Positions 52,455 to 61,454 of a DNA stretch of 64,000 nt are shown in pieces. The first letter of the stretch is position 1, and every line of letters begins with the position of its first letter. This stretch comes from CAJJDF01 sp965657945 (GTDB lineage: Bacteria; Bacteroidota; Bacteroidia; Flavobacteriales_D; CAJJDF01). The stretch covers positions 62,001-126,000 of the forward strand of contig CBFHPW010000002.1 in the NCBI GenBank assembly GCA_965657945.1, given 5' to 3'. The position numbers and the translations under genes were made by a program. The notes beneath the pieces were generated by a model, which made no database searches, was not told the origin of the DNA, and was given only the letters and a program-made list of their open reading frames with translations.

Positions 52455-53948
52455 ATGCCATTCGACACTATTTTTTCTTGGATAATTAAGAAAAGAATAG
52501 AACAAATAGAGCAGTTCACTAACCATCCTATTGAGGCTCAAAAATCAGTATTGCACGATCTTTTGGGCAAAGCGAAACACACTGAAATAGGAATTGAATA
52601 CGGGTTTCCCGATATTGGAACCTACCATGATTTTAAGAAAAATGTACCACTTCGCACCTACGAAGATTTCACCCCTTACATCAATAAATCAATTGCAGGA
52701 GAAGAAAATATCTTGTGGCCTGGAAAAACACACTGGTTTTCGAAATCATCGGGCACCACAGATGCCAAAAGTAAATTCATTCCTGTAACTCAAGAAGCAA
52801 TTCAGGATTGCCATTACAAAGGTGGCAAAGATCTGCTGAGCATCTATTACCACAACAATCCTTCGGCAAAACTATTTTCTGGAAAACACCTTATTTTAGG
52901 TGGAAACACTTCACTCAATAAATTAAATCAAGACAGTTATTTTGGCGATTTATCTGCTATTATAGTAAAAAACCTACCCTTTTGGGCCGAAATAAGAAGA
53001 ACACCTAGTAAAGAGATTACTTTGATGGAAAATTGGGAAGAGAAGATTGATAAAATGGCCAAAGCTTCGCTTAAAGAAGACGTAAAGATAATTGCTGGCG
53101 TGCCTTCCTGGATGTTAGTGTTATTGAACAAAATCAGCGAAGTTTCGCAAGGCAAAAGGCTCACCGAAATATGGCCGAATCTAGAATTGTACATGCACGG
53201 AGGTGTAAACTTTGAGCCCTACCGCAATCAGTTCGAATCCATCCTTCATTCCCAAAAACTCAATTATTACCAAACCTACAACGCATCCGAAGGTTTTTTC
53301 TCGCTTCAGAATACAAACAAAGCAGAAGATATGCTGCTCATGTTAGACTACGGTATTTTTTACGAATTTATTCCGATGGATAAATTCGATGGCACAGAGT
53401 CAGAAACTATTGAATTGCAAGAAGTAGAATTGAATAAAAATTACGCACTCGTTATCAGTACCAATGGAGGACTGTGGAGGTATATCGTAGGAGATACCGT
53501 AAAGTTTACTTCGCTTTCACCTTTCAAAATACAAGTAACAGGCCGAACCAAGCACTTTATTAATGCCTTTGGCGAAGAACTAATTATCGAAAATACAGAT
53601 AGAGCGATTGCCAGTGCTTGCAAAGAAACCAACAGTGGATTCAAAGAATATACGGTTGCACCAAACTATCTAGAAGGCAAGGAAAAAGGAGCCCACGAAT
53701 GGGTGATCGAATTCACTTCACCGCCAAAAAATCTCGAGGTATTTGCCGAAATTTTAGACAAGAAGTTAATGGAGCTAAATTCGGATTATGAAGCCAAAAG
53801 AAACATGATTTTGAAAGCGCCAATTGTTCATTTGGCAGCACCCAATACTTTTCAAAAATGGCTCAAAGAAAAAGGAAAACTGGGTGGACAAAATAAAATA
53901 CCTCGACTAAAGAATGACCGAGTCTTTATGGAAGAAATACTCTCCTAA
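52455..53948 (+). CDS. GH3 auxin-responsive promoter family protein (acyl-adenylate/amino-acid ligase-like)
   Basis: The 497-residue protein (ATG 52455; a TTG at 52416 would only add 13 residues with no conserved content) resembles GH3 proteins that adenylate a carboxylic acid and join it to an amino acid. Signatures: WFSKSSGTTDAKSKFIPVTQ (about 96-115, the ATP-binding Ser-Thr loop), YYQTYNASEGFFSLQN (about 274-289), LVISTNGGLWRYIVGDTVKF (about 332-351) and GRTKHFINAFGEELI (about 360-374). Bacterial GH3 substrates are mostly unknown; auxin is not implied. It has no partner gene in the window. Confidence 0.9.
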   Translation: MPFDTIFSWIIKKRIEQIEQFTNHPIEAQKSVLHDLLGKAKHTEIGIEYGFPDIGTYHDFKKNVPLRTYEDFTPYINKSIAGEENILWPGKTHWFSKSSGTTDAKSKFIPVTQEAIQDCHYKGGKDLLSIYYHNNPSAKLFSGKHLILGGNTSLNKLNQDSYFGDLSAIIVKNLPFWAEIRRTPSKEITLMENWEEKIDKMAKASLKEDVKIIAGVPSWMLVLLNKISEVSQGKRLTEIWPNLELYMHGGVNFEPYRNQFESILHSQKLNYYQTYNASEGFFSLQNTNKAEDMLLMLDYGIFYEFIPMDKFDGTESETIELQEVELNKNYALVISTNGGLWRYIVGDTVKFTSLSPFKIQVTGRTKHFINAFGEELIIENTDRAIASACKETNSGFKEYTVAPNYLEGKEKGAHEWVIEFTSPPKNLEVFAEILDKKLMELNSDYEAKRNMILKAPIVHLAAPNTFQKWLKEKGKLGGQNKIPRLKNDRVFMEEILS

Positions 53949-54153
53949 GAATACGATCACATTTCATTGGTTTTTACAATCAATTAAGACGAGTAGGTAA
54001 CAATCCTATTCCCAAAAAATAACGGGAAAAATTGTACAATTTGGTTAGTCAATAGTTAAAACGTGCATCTAAAGCAAAATAAACCACCCTAACTCAATAG
54101 CATTTCACATTTTTTGTATGTTCTGTTTTAAGTCCTTTATTAAAACAAACAAG

Positions 54154-55116
54154 ATGAAAAATTTAACGTATTTATTCCTGCCCCTTTTTATCGCCCTACA
54201 GGTAAGCGCCCAACAAAATGACATGTGGATCAAGACTCCATTTCTTGGAGGAAATTCAACTTTCCCTCCTACCTACCAAAGAGCTTCTTTTGAACTCGAT
54301 TTTTCAAACTATGCCAACAACACGTATTTCAACCATAGCCGTCCGTTACTCAGAATTTCTGAAATTAAAGAACTAGGAAGCGGTGTTTTATCTCCTCCAA
54401 AAAGAGACGTGTTGCTTTTCATGACTTCAACGGGTCGTTTTGGATTATCAACTCCCTCACCAAATTCCCTGTTTCATTTGCACAAAACTGGAAGTAAAAA
54501 AGGGTTGTTTACGCTTTCTTTCACCTCGGCAACTGGAGCTCAAATAAACTCGAGCGAACTGGGAATCAACTCAACCAACCAAAGTTATTGGCTCGCAGGA
54601 GCTACTGCAATTGGCGGTAACAAGTCCTTGTTCAGTCCCGGATTTACTACGGCTAGTAAAATTGAATTTGACAACGAAGGCATTTCTTTCTTTTCCTGCG
54701 CAAAACAAGGAACTTCCCCCATCATTTCTTCTACAAACTGGAAAAAAGGAATGACCATTGACAAACTGGGCAGAGTGAGAATTGGAACACAATCCTTACT
54801 AGGAGGCTCGCACAAGGACTTCAAATTATCAGTAGATGGGAAAATAGTAGCAAAAAAAATCATTGTGACAAACGGACCTGAATGGGCCGACTATGTTTTT
54901 GCTCCTGATTACTTTTTAATGCCTCTCTCTGATTTAAAATTATTCATTGATAAAAATCATCACCTACCAAATGTCCCCAGCGCTGTTGAAATTGCTGAAG
55001 ATGGCGTGGATGTATTTGAAATGAATAACCTGTTGTTAGAAAAAATAGAAGAAATGACATTGCATCTAATTCAAATGGAAGAAAGAGTGAAAGTCTTAGA
55101 AAATAGAGAAGATTGA
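54154..55116 (+). CDS. Exported protein with C-terminal coiled coil, tail-fibre-like
   Basis: The ATG at 54154 gives 320 residues with a signal peptide (about 1-20, ending LQVSAQ); a longer reading from 54118 puts 12 residues before it. The middle (about 40-215) is beta-rich. The C-terminus (FAPDYFLMPLSDLKLFIDKN, LPNVPSAVEIAEDGVDVFEM, then a heptad coiled coil) is a pattern I know from Bacteroidota surface or fibre-like proteins and from regions beside intramolecular chaperone domains. It likely trimerises and is surface exposed. The first of three tandem lipoprotein genes starts 36 bases later, making it the first gene of the 54154-60192 block. Confidence 0.8.
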   Translation: MKNLTYLFLPLFIALQVSAQQNDMWIKTPFLGGNSTFPPTYQRASFELDFSNYANNTYFNHSRPLLRISEIKELGSGVLSPPKRDVLLFMTSTGRFGLSTPSPNSLFHLHKTGSKKGLFTLSFTSATGAQINSSELGINSTNQSYWLAGATAIGGNKSLFSPGFTTASKIEFDNEGISFFSCAKQGTSPIISSTNWKKGMTIDKLGRVRIGTQSLLGGSHKDFKLSVDGKIVAKKIIVTNGPEWADYVFAPDYFLMPLSDLKLFIDKNHHLPNVPSAVEIAEDGVDVFEMNNLLLEKIEEMTLHLIQMEERVKVLENRED

Positions 55117-55152
55117 AAACCATTTTTCATTAATTGCCAAAAAAAATAAGGT

Positions 55153-55938
55153 ATGAAAAAAATACTTACCACCTGCCTAGCTGTCCTACTGTTGTTTGCT
55201 TGCAAAAAAGAACCCAAAGAAGAACCAAACCCGTGTTGCGGAGAAACTCCCGTAAAAGCCGATTTTGGCATGATGAATGGAACTTCTTTAACCCTGCGTT
55301 TTGTCGGATTTTATCCCGATGTAGCCTTTGCAAGAGAATTCATTACGTTCAAGGCAATTCCCGAAGACCCCGAAGCTTCCTACACCTGGTACCTGGGAAG
55401 CGAAGTGATTACGGGCTCAACCTTTCAACGAGATTTTAGCCCCACCAAAACAACTGGCGAAAACAACATTCCTATTACTATGGTGATAAGAAAAACACCC
55501 AACAAAGAATGCTTTCCTAATGACGAGGGTTATGATTCCATTACCAAAACCATCACCCTAGTAGATGATTATTGTGAGTACTTAACCAATGGAGATTTTA
55601 AAGTGCTTTTTACTGGTGCAGCCGATAGTTCTATTGTACGTATAAGAAATTGGGATTATAGGTTTATCGGAGATTATACCCCTGATTGTGAAGAAGGTCA
55701 TATAGGCATTGGTTTTGATTTCAAAAATCCATTAGATACAAATTGGGCTACAAATAATAGTGGCACTCAATTTTATTCAAGTATTATTTTCGATAAATTT
55801 TCAACAACAAAAGGTGATTGGTTTAATGGTTATTTTAAAGTAAATCCGTCAACCTTAAAAGTAAGTGCTGAATACAATATATACAGGTTTAATGGACCAA
55901 GTGATAGGTATTCATTTAAAGGAAGAAAAATAAACTAA
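55153..55938 (+). CDS. Lipoprotein paralogue 1 of 3 in tandem
   Basis: The 261-residue protein has a lipobox (LLLFAC, Cys17) followed by KKEPKEEP, an acidic/basic stretch that resembles a surface-export signal, then a PCCGETPVKADFGMMNGTS region. The middle (about 60-165) is nearly the same in all three copies. From about 165 it has RIRNWDYRFIGDYTPDC and a domain ending YSFKGRKIN. I do not recognise the family. It differs from copies 2 and 3 mostly in the last 90 residues, so variation sits at the exposed C-terminus. The next copy starts 6 bases after its stop. Confidence 0.85.
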   Translation: MKKILTTCLAVLLLFACKKEPKEEPNPCCGETPVKADFGMMNGTSLTLRFVGFYPDVAFAREFITFKAIPEDPEASYTWYLGSEVITGSTFQRDFSPTKTTGENNIPITMVIRKTPNKECFPNDEGYDSITKTITLVDDYCEYLTNGDFKVLFTGAADSSIVRIRNWDYRFIGDYTPDCEEGHIGIGFDFKNPLDTNWATNNSGTQFYSSIIFDKFSTTKGDWFNGYFKVNPSTLKVSAEYNIYRFNGPSDRYSFKGRKIN

Positions 55939-55944
55939 AAAATT

Positions 55945-56730
55945 ATGAAAAACCTACTTACCACCTGCCTAGCTATCCTTCTGTTGTTTGCTTGCAAAAA
56001 AGAACCCAAAGAAGAACCAAACCCGTGCTGTGGAGAAACTCCCGTAAAAGCCGATTTTGGCATGATGAATGGAACTTCTCACACCATAAGGTGGTTTGGT
56101 TTTCATCCCGATGTAGCCTTTGGAAGAAAATTTATTACGTTCAAGGCAATTCCCGAAGACCCCGAAGCTACCTACACTTGGTACCTGGGAAGCGAAGTGA
56201 TAACAGGCTCAACCTTTCAACGAGATTTTAGCCCAACTAAAACAACTGGCGAAAACAACATTCCTATTACTATGGTGATAAGAAAAACACCCAACAAAGA
56301 ATGCTTTCCTAATGACCAGGGTTATGATTCCATTACCAAAACCATCACCCTAGTAGATGATTACTGCGACTATTTAACCAATGGGGATTTTAAAGTGCTT
56401 TTTGCTGGTGCAGCCGATAGTTCAATCGTTCGTATAAGAAATTGGGATTATAGGTTTATCGGAGATTATACGCCTGATTGTGAAGAAGGTCATATAGGCA
56501 TTGGTTTTGATTTCAAAAATCAATTAGATACAAATTGGGGGACAGCTTCTAGTGGCACTCAATTTTATTCAAGTATAAGATTTAAAGAAATTTCAACAAC
56601 AAATGGTGATTGGTCTAACGGTTTCTTTAAAGTTAATCCCAACACATTGGCTGTGGAAGCAGAATACGATATATTTAGAAGTCGAGGAACTCATGATACG
56701 TATAGCTTTAAAGGAAGAAAAATAAATTAA
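55945..56730 (+). CDS. Lipoprotein paralogue 2 of 3 in tandem
   Basis: The 261-residue protein is close to copy 1 along its whole length. It differs in a short block at about 46-62 (SHTIRWFGFHPDVAFGRKF instead of SLTLRFVGFYPDVAFAREF) and in several residues of the last 90. Lipobox Cys17, the KKEPKEEP tail and the YSFKGRKIN ending are kept. Function is unknown; identity pattern suggests recent duplication with partial gene conversion. It lies 6 bases after copy 1 and 6 before copy 3, so all are one transcript. Confidence 0.85.
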   Translation: MKNLLTTCLAILLLFACKKEPKEEPNPCCGETPVKADFGMMNGTSHTIRWFGFHPDVAFGRKFITFKAIPEDPEATYTWYLGSEVITGSTFQRDFSPTKTTGENNIPITMVIRKTPNKECFPNDQGYDSITKTITLVDDYCDYLTNGDFKVLFAGAADSSIVRIRNWDYRFIGDYTPDCEEGHIGIGFDFKNQLDTNWGTASSGTQFYSSIRFKEISTTNGDWSNGFFKVNPNTLAVEAEYDIFRSRGTHDTYSFKGRKIN

Positions 56731-56736
56731 AAAATT

Positions 56737-57534
56737 ATGAAAAACCTACTTACCACCTGCCTAGCTATCCTTCTGTTGTTTGCTTGCAAAAAAGAACCCA
56801 AAGAAGAACCAAACCCGTGCTGCGGAGAAACTCCCGTAAAAGCCGATTTTGGCATGATGAATGGAACTTCGTTAACCCTGCGTTTTGTCGGATTTTATCC
56901 CGATGTAGCCTTTGCAAGAGAATTCATTACGTTCAAGGCAATTCCCGAAGACCCCGAAGCTACCTACACCTGGTACCTGGGAAGCGAAGTGATAACAGGC
57001 TCAACCTTTCAACGAGATTTTAGTCCCACCAAAACAACTGGCGAAAACAACATTCCTATTACTATGGTGATAAGAAAAACCCCCAACAAAGAGTGTTTTC
57101 CTAATGACGAGGGTTATGATTCCATTACCAAAACCATCACCCTAGTAGATGATTATTGTGAGTACTTAACCAATGGAGATTTTAAAGTGCTTTTTACTGG
57201 TGCAGCCGATAGTTCAATCGTTCGTGTGAGGAATTGGTTTAGCAGCTCAGCAGGTAATTATACGCTTGATTGTCAAAAGAGCGGTGTATGTATGATAGGA
57301 TTTGATGGGGATAATAAAGCAGATACTTTGTGGAATGCAACCCCACCGTTTGAAAGACCCACTCAATTTTATTCTCAATTAATTTACAAAAATGCTACTA
57401 GTACTTTTAATAACCTTTATGGTGGTTATTTTAGAGTAGGAAAAAACAGTAAAACTGTAAGTGCACGTTACAAAATATACAGAGAAGGTGGGGCTAATGA
57501 TTCTTATTCATTTAAAGGAAGAAAAATAAATTAA
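56737..57534 (+). CDS. Lipoprotein paralogue 3 of 3 in tandem, divergent C-terminus
   Basis: The 265-residue protein matches copy 1 in the block at 46-62 and through about 165, but after RVRNW its C-terminal domain is strongly different: SSSAGNYTLDCQKSGVCMIG, an extra Cys pair and a longer loop, before rejoining at YSFKGRKIN. So copy 3 is a mosaic: conserved N-terminal two thirds, replaced last third, conserved tail. The next gene starts 6 bases later. Confidence 0.85.
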   Translation: MKNLLTTCLAILLLFACKKEPKEEPNPCCGETPVKADFGMMNGTSLTLRFVGFYPDVAFAREFITFKAIPEDPEATYTWYLGSEVITGSTFQRDFSPTKTTGENNIPITMVIRKTPNKECFPNDEGYDSITKTITLVDDYCEYLTNGDFKVLFTGAADSSIVRVRNWFSSSAGNYTLDCQKSGVCMIGFDGDNKADTLWNATPPFERPTQFYSQLIYKNATSTFNNLYGGYFRVGKNSKTVSARYKIYREGGANDSYSFKGRKIN

Positions 57535-57540
57535 CTAGTT

Positions 57541-60192
57541 ATGAAATATTTTACATTATTAATTACCTTATTTATCACATCAAATGCAGTTGCGCAAGAA
57601 TGTCAAGATTGTTTTGAAGATAAAAACATCATTACGAATCCAGAAGATCCTGCGAATTGTGAAATGGATTTTTTTGCCAATGGCAGAAATAATCAGTTTT
57701 TGAATTCGTTTAATTGGGGAAAAAACAATGGAACTCTCTTTCAATCTATATCTCTCAACCCTAATGCAGGTTGGTCACCAAGCTTAACTCCCGCTTTCTT
57801 TACCATGAGATCACCCTATTTATTAGGTTATCTTTATAAACCAGGTGAACCTATAGAAAATTACGATTTTCAATGGGAAGACGGATGGGAATTAATGTTT
57901 TTAAATACAGGATATTGGCCTGATGGAAGTGAGATTAATGTAGCAAACCCTGCTGACAAAATTGACTTTGTAGTTCCGCCTATTAATTCTAGTGTTCCAT
58001 TTTTCGTATTATACAATCGATATACTGGAAAAATGAGGTTTCTATTTAACGTTTATGCCGAACTAGGAACTTTTCAAAACATTTCCTTACAACTCGGATA
58101 TTTATCTGGAGGAACGGCAAGCGGTATTTTTAGGCATGGCAATAACCTAGATAGAGCCTTGGATCAAGAGACTATAACACCATCGTTTTCTACACATTTT
58201 ACATTTTTCAATAATCCCAACGAGTGGTTTACGTCAGACATTCAATTAGGTTATGACCCTTGTGTTTGCAACATTCAAAGCCTTTTTAACATTGATCTTT
58301 ACGGCTTTGAAGAAACAAATATAGAAATGTTAGCAAGAGGGATTTCAGTGACTAGACCTTTACAAATAGGAGGGCAACCTACTTATACCGATTATTTAAA
58401 CATCAGTGCCGATCGTCTAAAAACCAATGCCAATGGTGCTTTAATTTATAAAACGTTGGATGGAATGTTAAATGAATACAAAAAGAATCTGGACATTTAT
58501 CACAACCAACTGAATGACTACAATACATGGGGGGCTCAACTTCATCGAAATCTTTACGACTTAACCAAGCAAGGGCTGAATACTGGCTTTCAATCTGTTA
58601 TCCCTGCCTCGGTGTATCATCACCTGGGAGGAAATGTAGCCGGTATTGTCGGTTCCTTCAAGGGTGGGAATGGAACGAAAGCAGATTCAGCCAAATACTC
58701 CAAACAATTAAGCAAACAGAGCAAAGCAGCTCTTGGAAATTTATCCGATCAACTGTTTGTTTCTCTCATCAAAAAAAGCAACAAACCCATTAAACCTACA
58801 ATGCCAGTAGCCTCTTTTAGTGAAATGCGGATAAAAGGAACTTTACAAAAAGAATCTTACATAACATTAGGTCAATATTTAAATCCTGGTCATTTAACAT
58901 CACAAACAGGAACTTTCGACCCAGTACGCTATCCCATTTACAACAAACCCGTAGGGTTGTTTGCTTTGTTGGAAACGCCTAGTTTGGTGGGTTGGCAGTC
59001 TTTGGAGGACAAAAATTATTGGGAGAGAAATCATTACCATCCATTTTTTAAGTCACACCTATGGTATAAAAAAGGCTTGAAAACAAGTTTTAAACTAAAA
59101 TCATCACTCCAGTATAAATTCAATGACAATGTCGACATCGACAAAGAGCAAACTGAAATTTATGGACAGTATAGAATCGAGATTTCCAAAAATTTCAATC
59201 ATCCATCAAGTTCCAAAAACCTACAATTATTGGAAGATAACAACCTCATTATTTTGCACGAATTTGATGATAAAATTATTCTTCAGAGCGATTGGTATCC
59301 CATAGAAATTTTAGGTGAGATTGTGGCTTCAACGAGCATGATTTTCGATCACGGCTGGATTAATAAAAACAAAAAGACTTATGAGCCAATCCTAGAAAAA
59401 GTACAACTCACTTTAATGGCAGATATTTATTTCGAATCTCTCGGTTCAGACGGAAGAGAAAAAAACACGACCCAAGTGTTTACTTATGAATTGTACAACA
59501 GGGAAAAGGAAGTCGATTTAATTGCCGAAAAAGGCAGTTGGGAATCAGATAAAAGAGAGGTTCAAAAATTCACACCAGGCACCATCGAAATAAAAGACGA
59601 AGTAATTAAACCATCTTCTGACTTTGTATGGGATGTGGTGGGCAATGAAATTCACATAAAAGCTGAGTATGTAAACCTACAAGGCAAAGTAGGAGTGCAA
59701 CCTGGGTACAAGGCAATCATTGAGGCATTTTGGGAAATAGAGGTGGATCCTACCATAGAGTTGGACAGGATTCAGCTCGAGGTAAAAAAAGATTTTTATG
59801 GATTCCCCGAACCAAGTGAGGTTACCCTCGATGAGCTAAAAGAATTCTGTGGCAATGACCAGAAATACAAAGCCAAGATAGTAAAAGAAGGCATCATAAA
59901 TCCGAATACGGTGGAGGAAAAGAACGATACAGTGGAAGAAGACTTGAAAGAAATGAAGTTTATCTTGTTTCCCAATCCAACTTCGGAAATTGTCACGATT
60001 AACATACAGGGTGTTTCGGATGTTGAAAATGGGACAGTCCGAATTTTTGATTTAAGCGGAAAGGAAGTTTTGTCTAAAAACATACATTCCATTCGTTTTT
60101 CGGTTGATGTAACCACCCTAAGTAAAGGAATCTATTTTCTAGAGATAGGCACTAAGGAACAAAAAAAGGTAAAACGATTTATTAAAATATAG
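57541..60192 (+). CDS. Large secreted protein with T9SS type A sorting domain
   Basis: The 883-residue protein has a signal peptide (about 1-20, ending AVAQ), an N-terminal part with a Cys pair (ECQDCFED), a long region without recognised domain, coiled or alpha-rich near 300-410 (NANGALIYKTLDGMLNEYKK), beta-rich after that, and a type A sorting domain at about 808-883 (ILFPNPTSEIVTINIQG, IFDLSGKEVLSKN, TTLSKGIYFLEIG). It is probably exported through T9SS and held at the surface. The gene is 6 bases after lipoprotein copy 3, so it is in the same transcript. The N-terminal 800 residues are the part I cannot classify. Confidence 0.85.
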   Translation: MKYFTLLITLFITSNAVAQECQDCFEDKNIITNPEDPANCEMDFFANGRNNQFLNSFNWGKNNGTLFQSISLNPNAGWSPSLTPAFFTMRSPYLLGYLYKPGEPIENYDFQWEDGWELMFLNTGYWPDGSEINVANPADKIDFVVPPINSSVPFFVLYNRYTGKMRFLFNVYAELGTFQNISLQLGYLSGGTASGIFRHGNNLDRALDQETITPSFSTHFTFFNNPNEWFTSDIQLGYDPCVCNIQSLFNIDLYGFEETNIEMLARGISVTRPLQIGGQPTYTDYLNISADRLKTNANGALIYKTLDGMLNEYKKNLDIYHNQLNDYNTWGAQLHRNLYDLTKQGLNTGFQSVIPASVYHHLGGNVAGIVGSFKGGNGTKADSAKYSKQLSKQSKAALGNLSDQLFVSLIKKSNKPIKPTMPVASFSEMRIKGTLQKESYITLGQYLNPGHLTSQTGTFDPVRYPIYNKPVGLFALLETPSLVGWQSLEDKNYWERNHYHPFFKSHLWYKKGLKTSFKLKSSLQYKFNDNVDIDKEQTEIYGQYRIEISKNFNHPSSSKNLQLLEDNNLIILHEFDDKIILQSDWYPIEILGEIVASTSMIFDHGWINKNKKTYEPILEKVQLTLMADIYFESLGSDGREKNTTQVFTYELYNREKEVDLIAEKGSWESDKREVQKFTPGTIEIKDEVIKPSSDFVWDVVGNEIHIKAEYVNLQGKVGVQPGYKAIIEAFWEIEVDPTIELDRIQLEVKKDFYGFPEPSEVTLDELKEFCGNDQKYKAKIVKEGIINPNTVEEKNDTVEEDLKEMKFILFPNPTSEIVTINIQGVSDVENGTVRIFDLSGKEVLSKNIHSIRFSVDVTTLSKGIYFLEIGTKEQKKVKRFIKI

Positions 60193-60250
60193 AACGGAAT
60201 CAGTCTGTTTTAATTCATTCATTTACCCATTTAATTTATTGAAAAAGCCA

Positions 60251-60258
60251 TATCTTTG
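60251..60258 (+). promoter_or_regulatory. Putative -7 promoter box of the dxr-rseP operon
   Basis: TATCTTTG, an exact TAnnTTTG match, lies 18 bases before the ATG at 60277. No TTTG at 19-21 bases upstream. Confidence 0.45.
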
Positions 60259-60276
60259 ACACTCATCAAGCAAATT

Positions 60277-61431
60277 ATGAGTAAAAAAGGTATCGCAATA
60301 CTAGGTTCTACGGGTTCTATAGGCACTCAAGCCCTAGAGGTAATTGAACAGTTTCCCGAAAAATTTGAATTGGTGGTCCTTACGGCCAACCGAAATGCCG
60401 ATTTGTTAATCGAACAGGCACTTAAATTCAAGCCAAATACGGTCGTAATTGTAGATGAAACACAGTACCAGAAAGTGAAAGATGTTCTGTGGGAACACGA
60501 CATAAAAGTATATGCTGGCGAAGAGTCATTGAATCAAGTGGTAGAAATGAACGAGGTAGAAACTGTACTTACGGCAACAGTTGGATATTCTGGATTACTG
60601 CCTACCATTCATGCGATTAACGCAGGAAAAAATATTGCTTTAGCCAATAAAGAAACACTCGTAGTAGCAGGAGACATCATCACCAAACTTGCCCAACAAA
60701 AAGGAGTGAACATTTACCCAGTCGATTCGGAACATTCAGCAATTTTTCAATGTCTTGCAGGAAACTTTGAGAATAAAATCGAAAAACTTATTCTAACTGC
60801 ATCTGGAGGACCATTTAGAGGAAAAACATACGAGGAACTAAAATCAGTGACAAGAGAACAGGCACTGAAACATCCCAACTGGGAAATGGGCGCAAAAATC
60901 ACGATTGATTCGGCTTCATTGATGAATAAAGGCTTGGAGGTAATTGAAGCCAAGTGGCTGTTTGGCATTCCTGCCGAAAAAATTGAGGTGGTCGTGCATC
61001 CACAATCCATCATTCACTCCGCGGTGCAATTTGAAGACAGCAGTATTTTAGCTCAAATGGGAATTCCAAGCATGAAAGTGCCTATTCAATACGCTTTGAC
61101 TTATCCAGAGAGGCCAAAATCAAATTTTGAGCGGTTTAGTTTTTTCGATTATCCAAACCTTACTTTTGAAAAACCAGACATGGAAACTTTTAAAAACCTG
61201 AAACTGGCGTTTGATGTAATTGACAAAGGTGGAAACGCTGCTTGTGTTCTTAACGCTGCTAATGAAATTACGAACAAGGCGTTTTTAGATGGCAGAATCT
61301 CGTTTTTGGACATTGGGGATATTAATGAAAAAACGATAGAAAGCACTACTTTCATTTCCCAACCAACACTAGAAGATTACATTGCAACCAATACTGAGGC
61401 AAGAAGAATTGCCGAAGAATTTTGCCATTAA
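60277..61431 (+). CDS. dxr: 1-deoxy-D-xylulose 5-phosphate reductoisomerase
   Basis: Dxr makes 2-C-methyl-D-erythritol 4-phosphate, the first committed step of the MEP isoprenoid pathway. The ATG at 60277 gives 384 residues; a TTG at 60256 would add seven inside the promoter. The NADPH motif GSTGSIGTQALEV (10-22), LANKETLVVAG (near 123), the metal site DSEHSAIFQCL (near 149), ASGGPFRG, MNKGLEVIEAKWLF and VHPQSIIHS are all present. It lies 23 bases before rseP. Confidence 0.97.
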   Translation: MSKKGIAILGSTGSIGTQALEVIEQFPEKFELVVLTANRNADLLIEQALKFKPNTVVIVDETQYQKVKDVLWEHDIKVYAGEESLNQVVEMNEVETVLTATVGYSGLLPTIHAINAGKNIALANKETLVVAGDIITKLAQQKGVNIYPVDSEHSAIFQCLAGNFENKIEKLILTASGGPFRGKTYEELKSVTREQALKHPNWEMGAKITIDSASLMNKGLEVIEAKWLFGIPAEKIEVVVHPQSIIHSAVQFEDSSILAQMGIPSMKVPIQYALTYPERPKSNFERFSFFDYPNLTFEKPDMETFKNLKLAFDVIDKGGNAACVLNAANEITNKAFLDGRISFLDIGDINEKTIESTTFISQPTLEDYIATNTEARRIAEEFCH

Positions 61432-61454
61432 CATTTTTAACACTTTAACGTTTC

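Noticed and set aside
55153..57540. Three lipoprotein units as assembly artefact
   Set aside because: The copies differ in blocks and in length (261, 261, 265 residues), so they are not a simple misassembly of one gene, though collapsed or expanded copies cannot be excluded in a draft.
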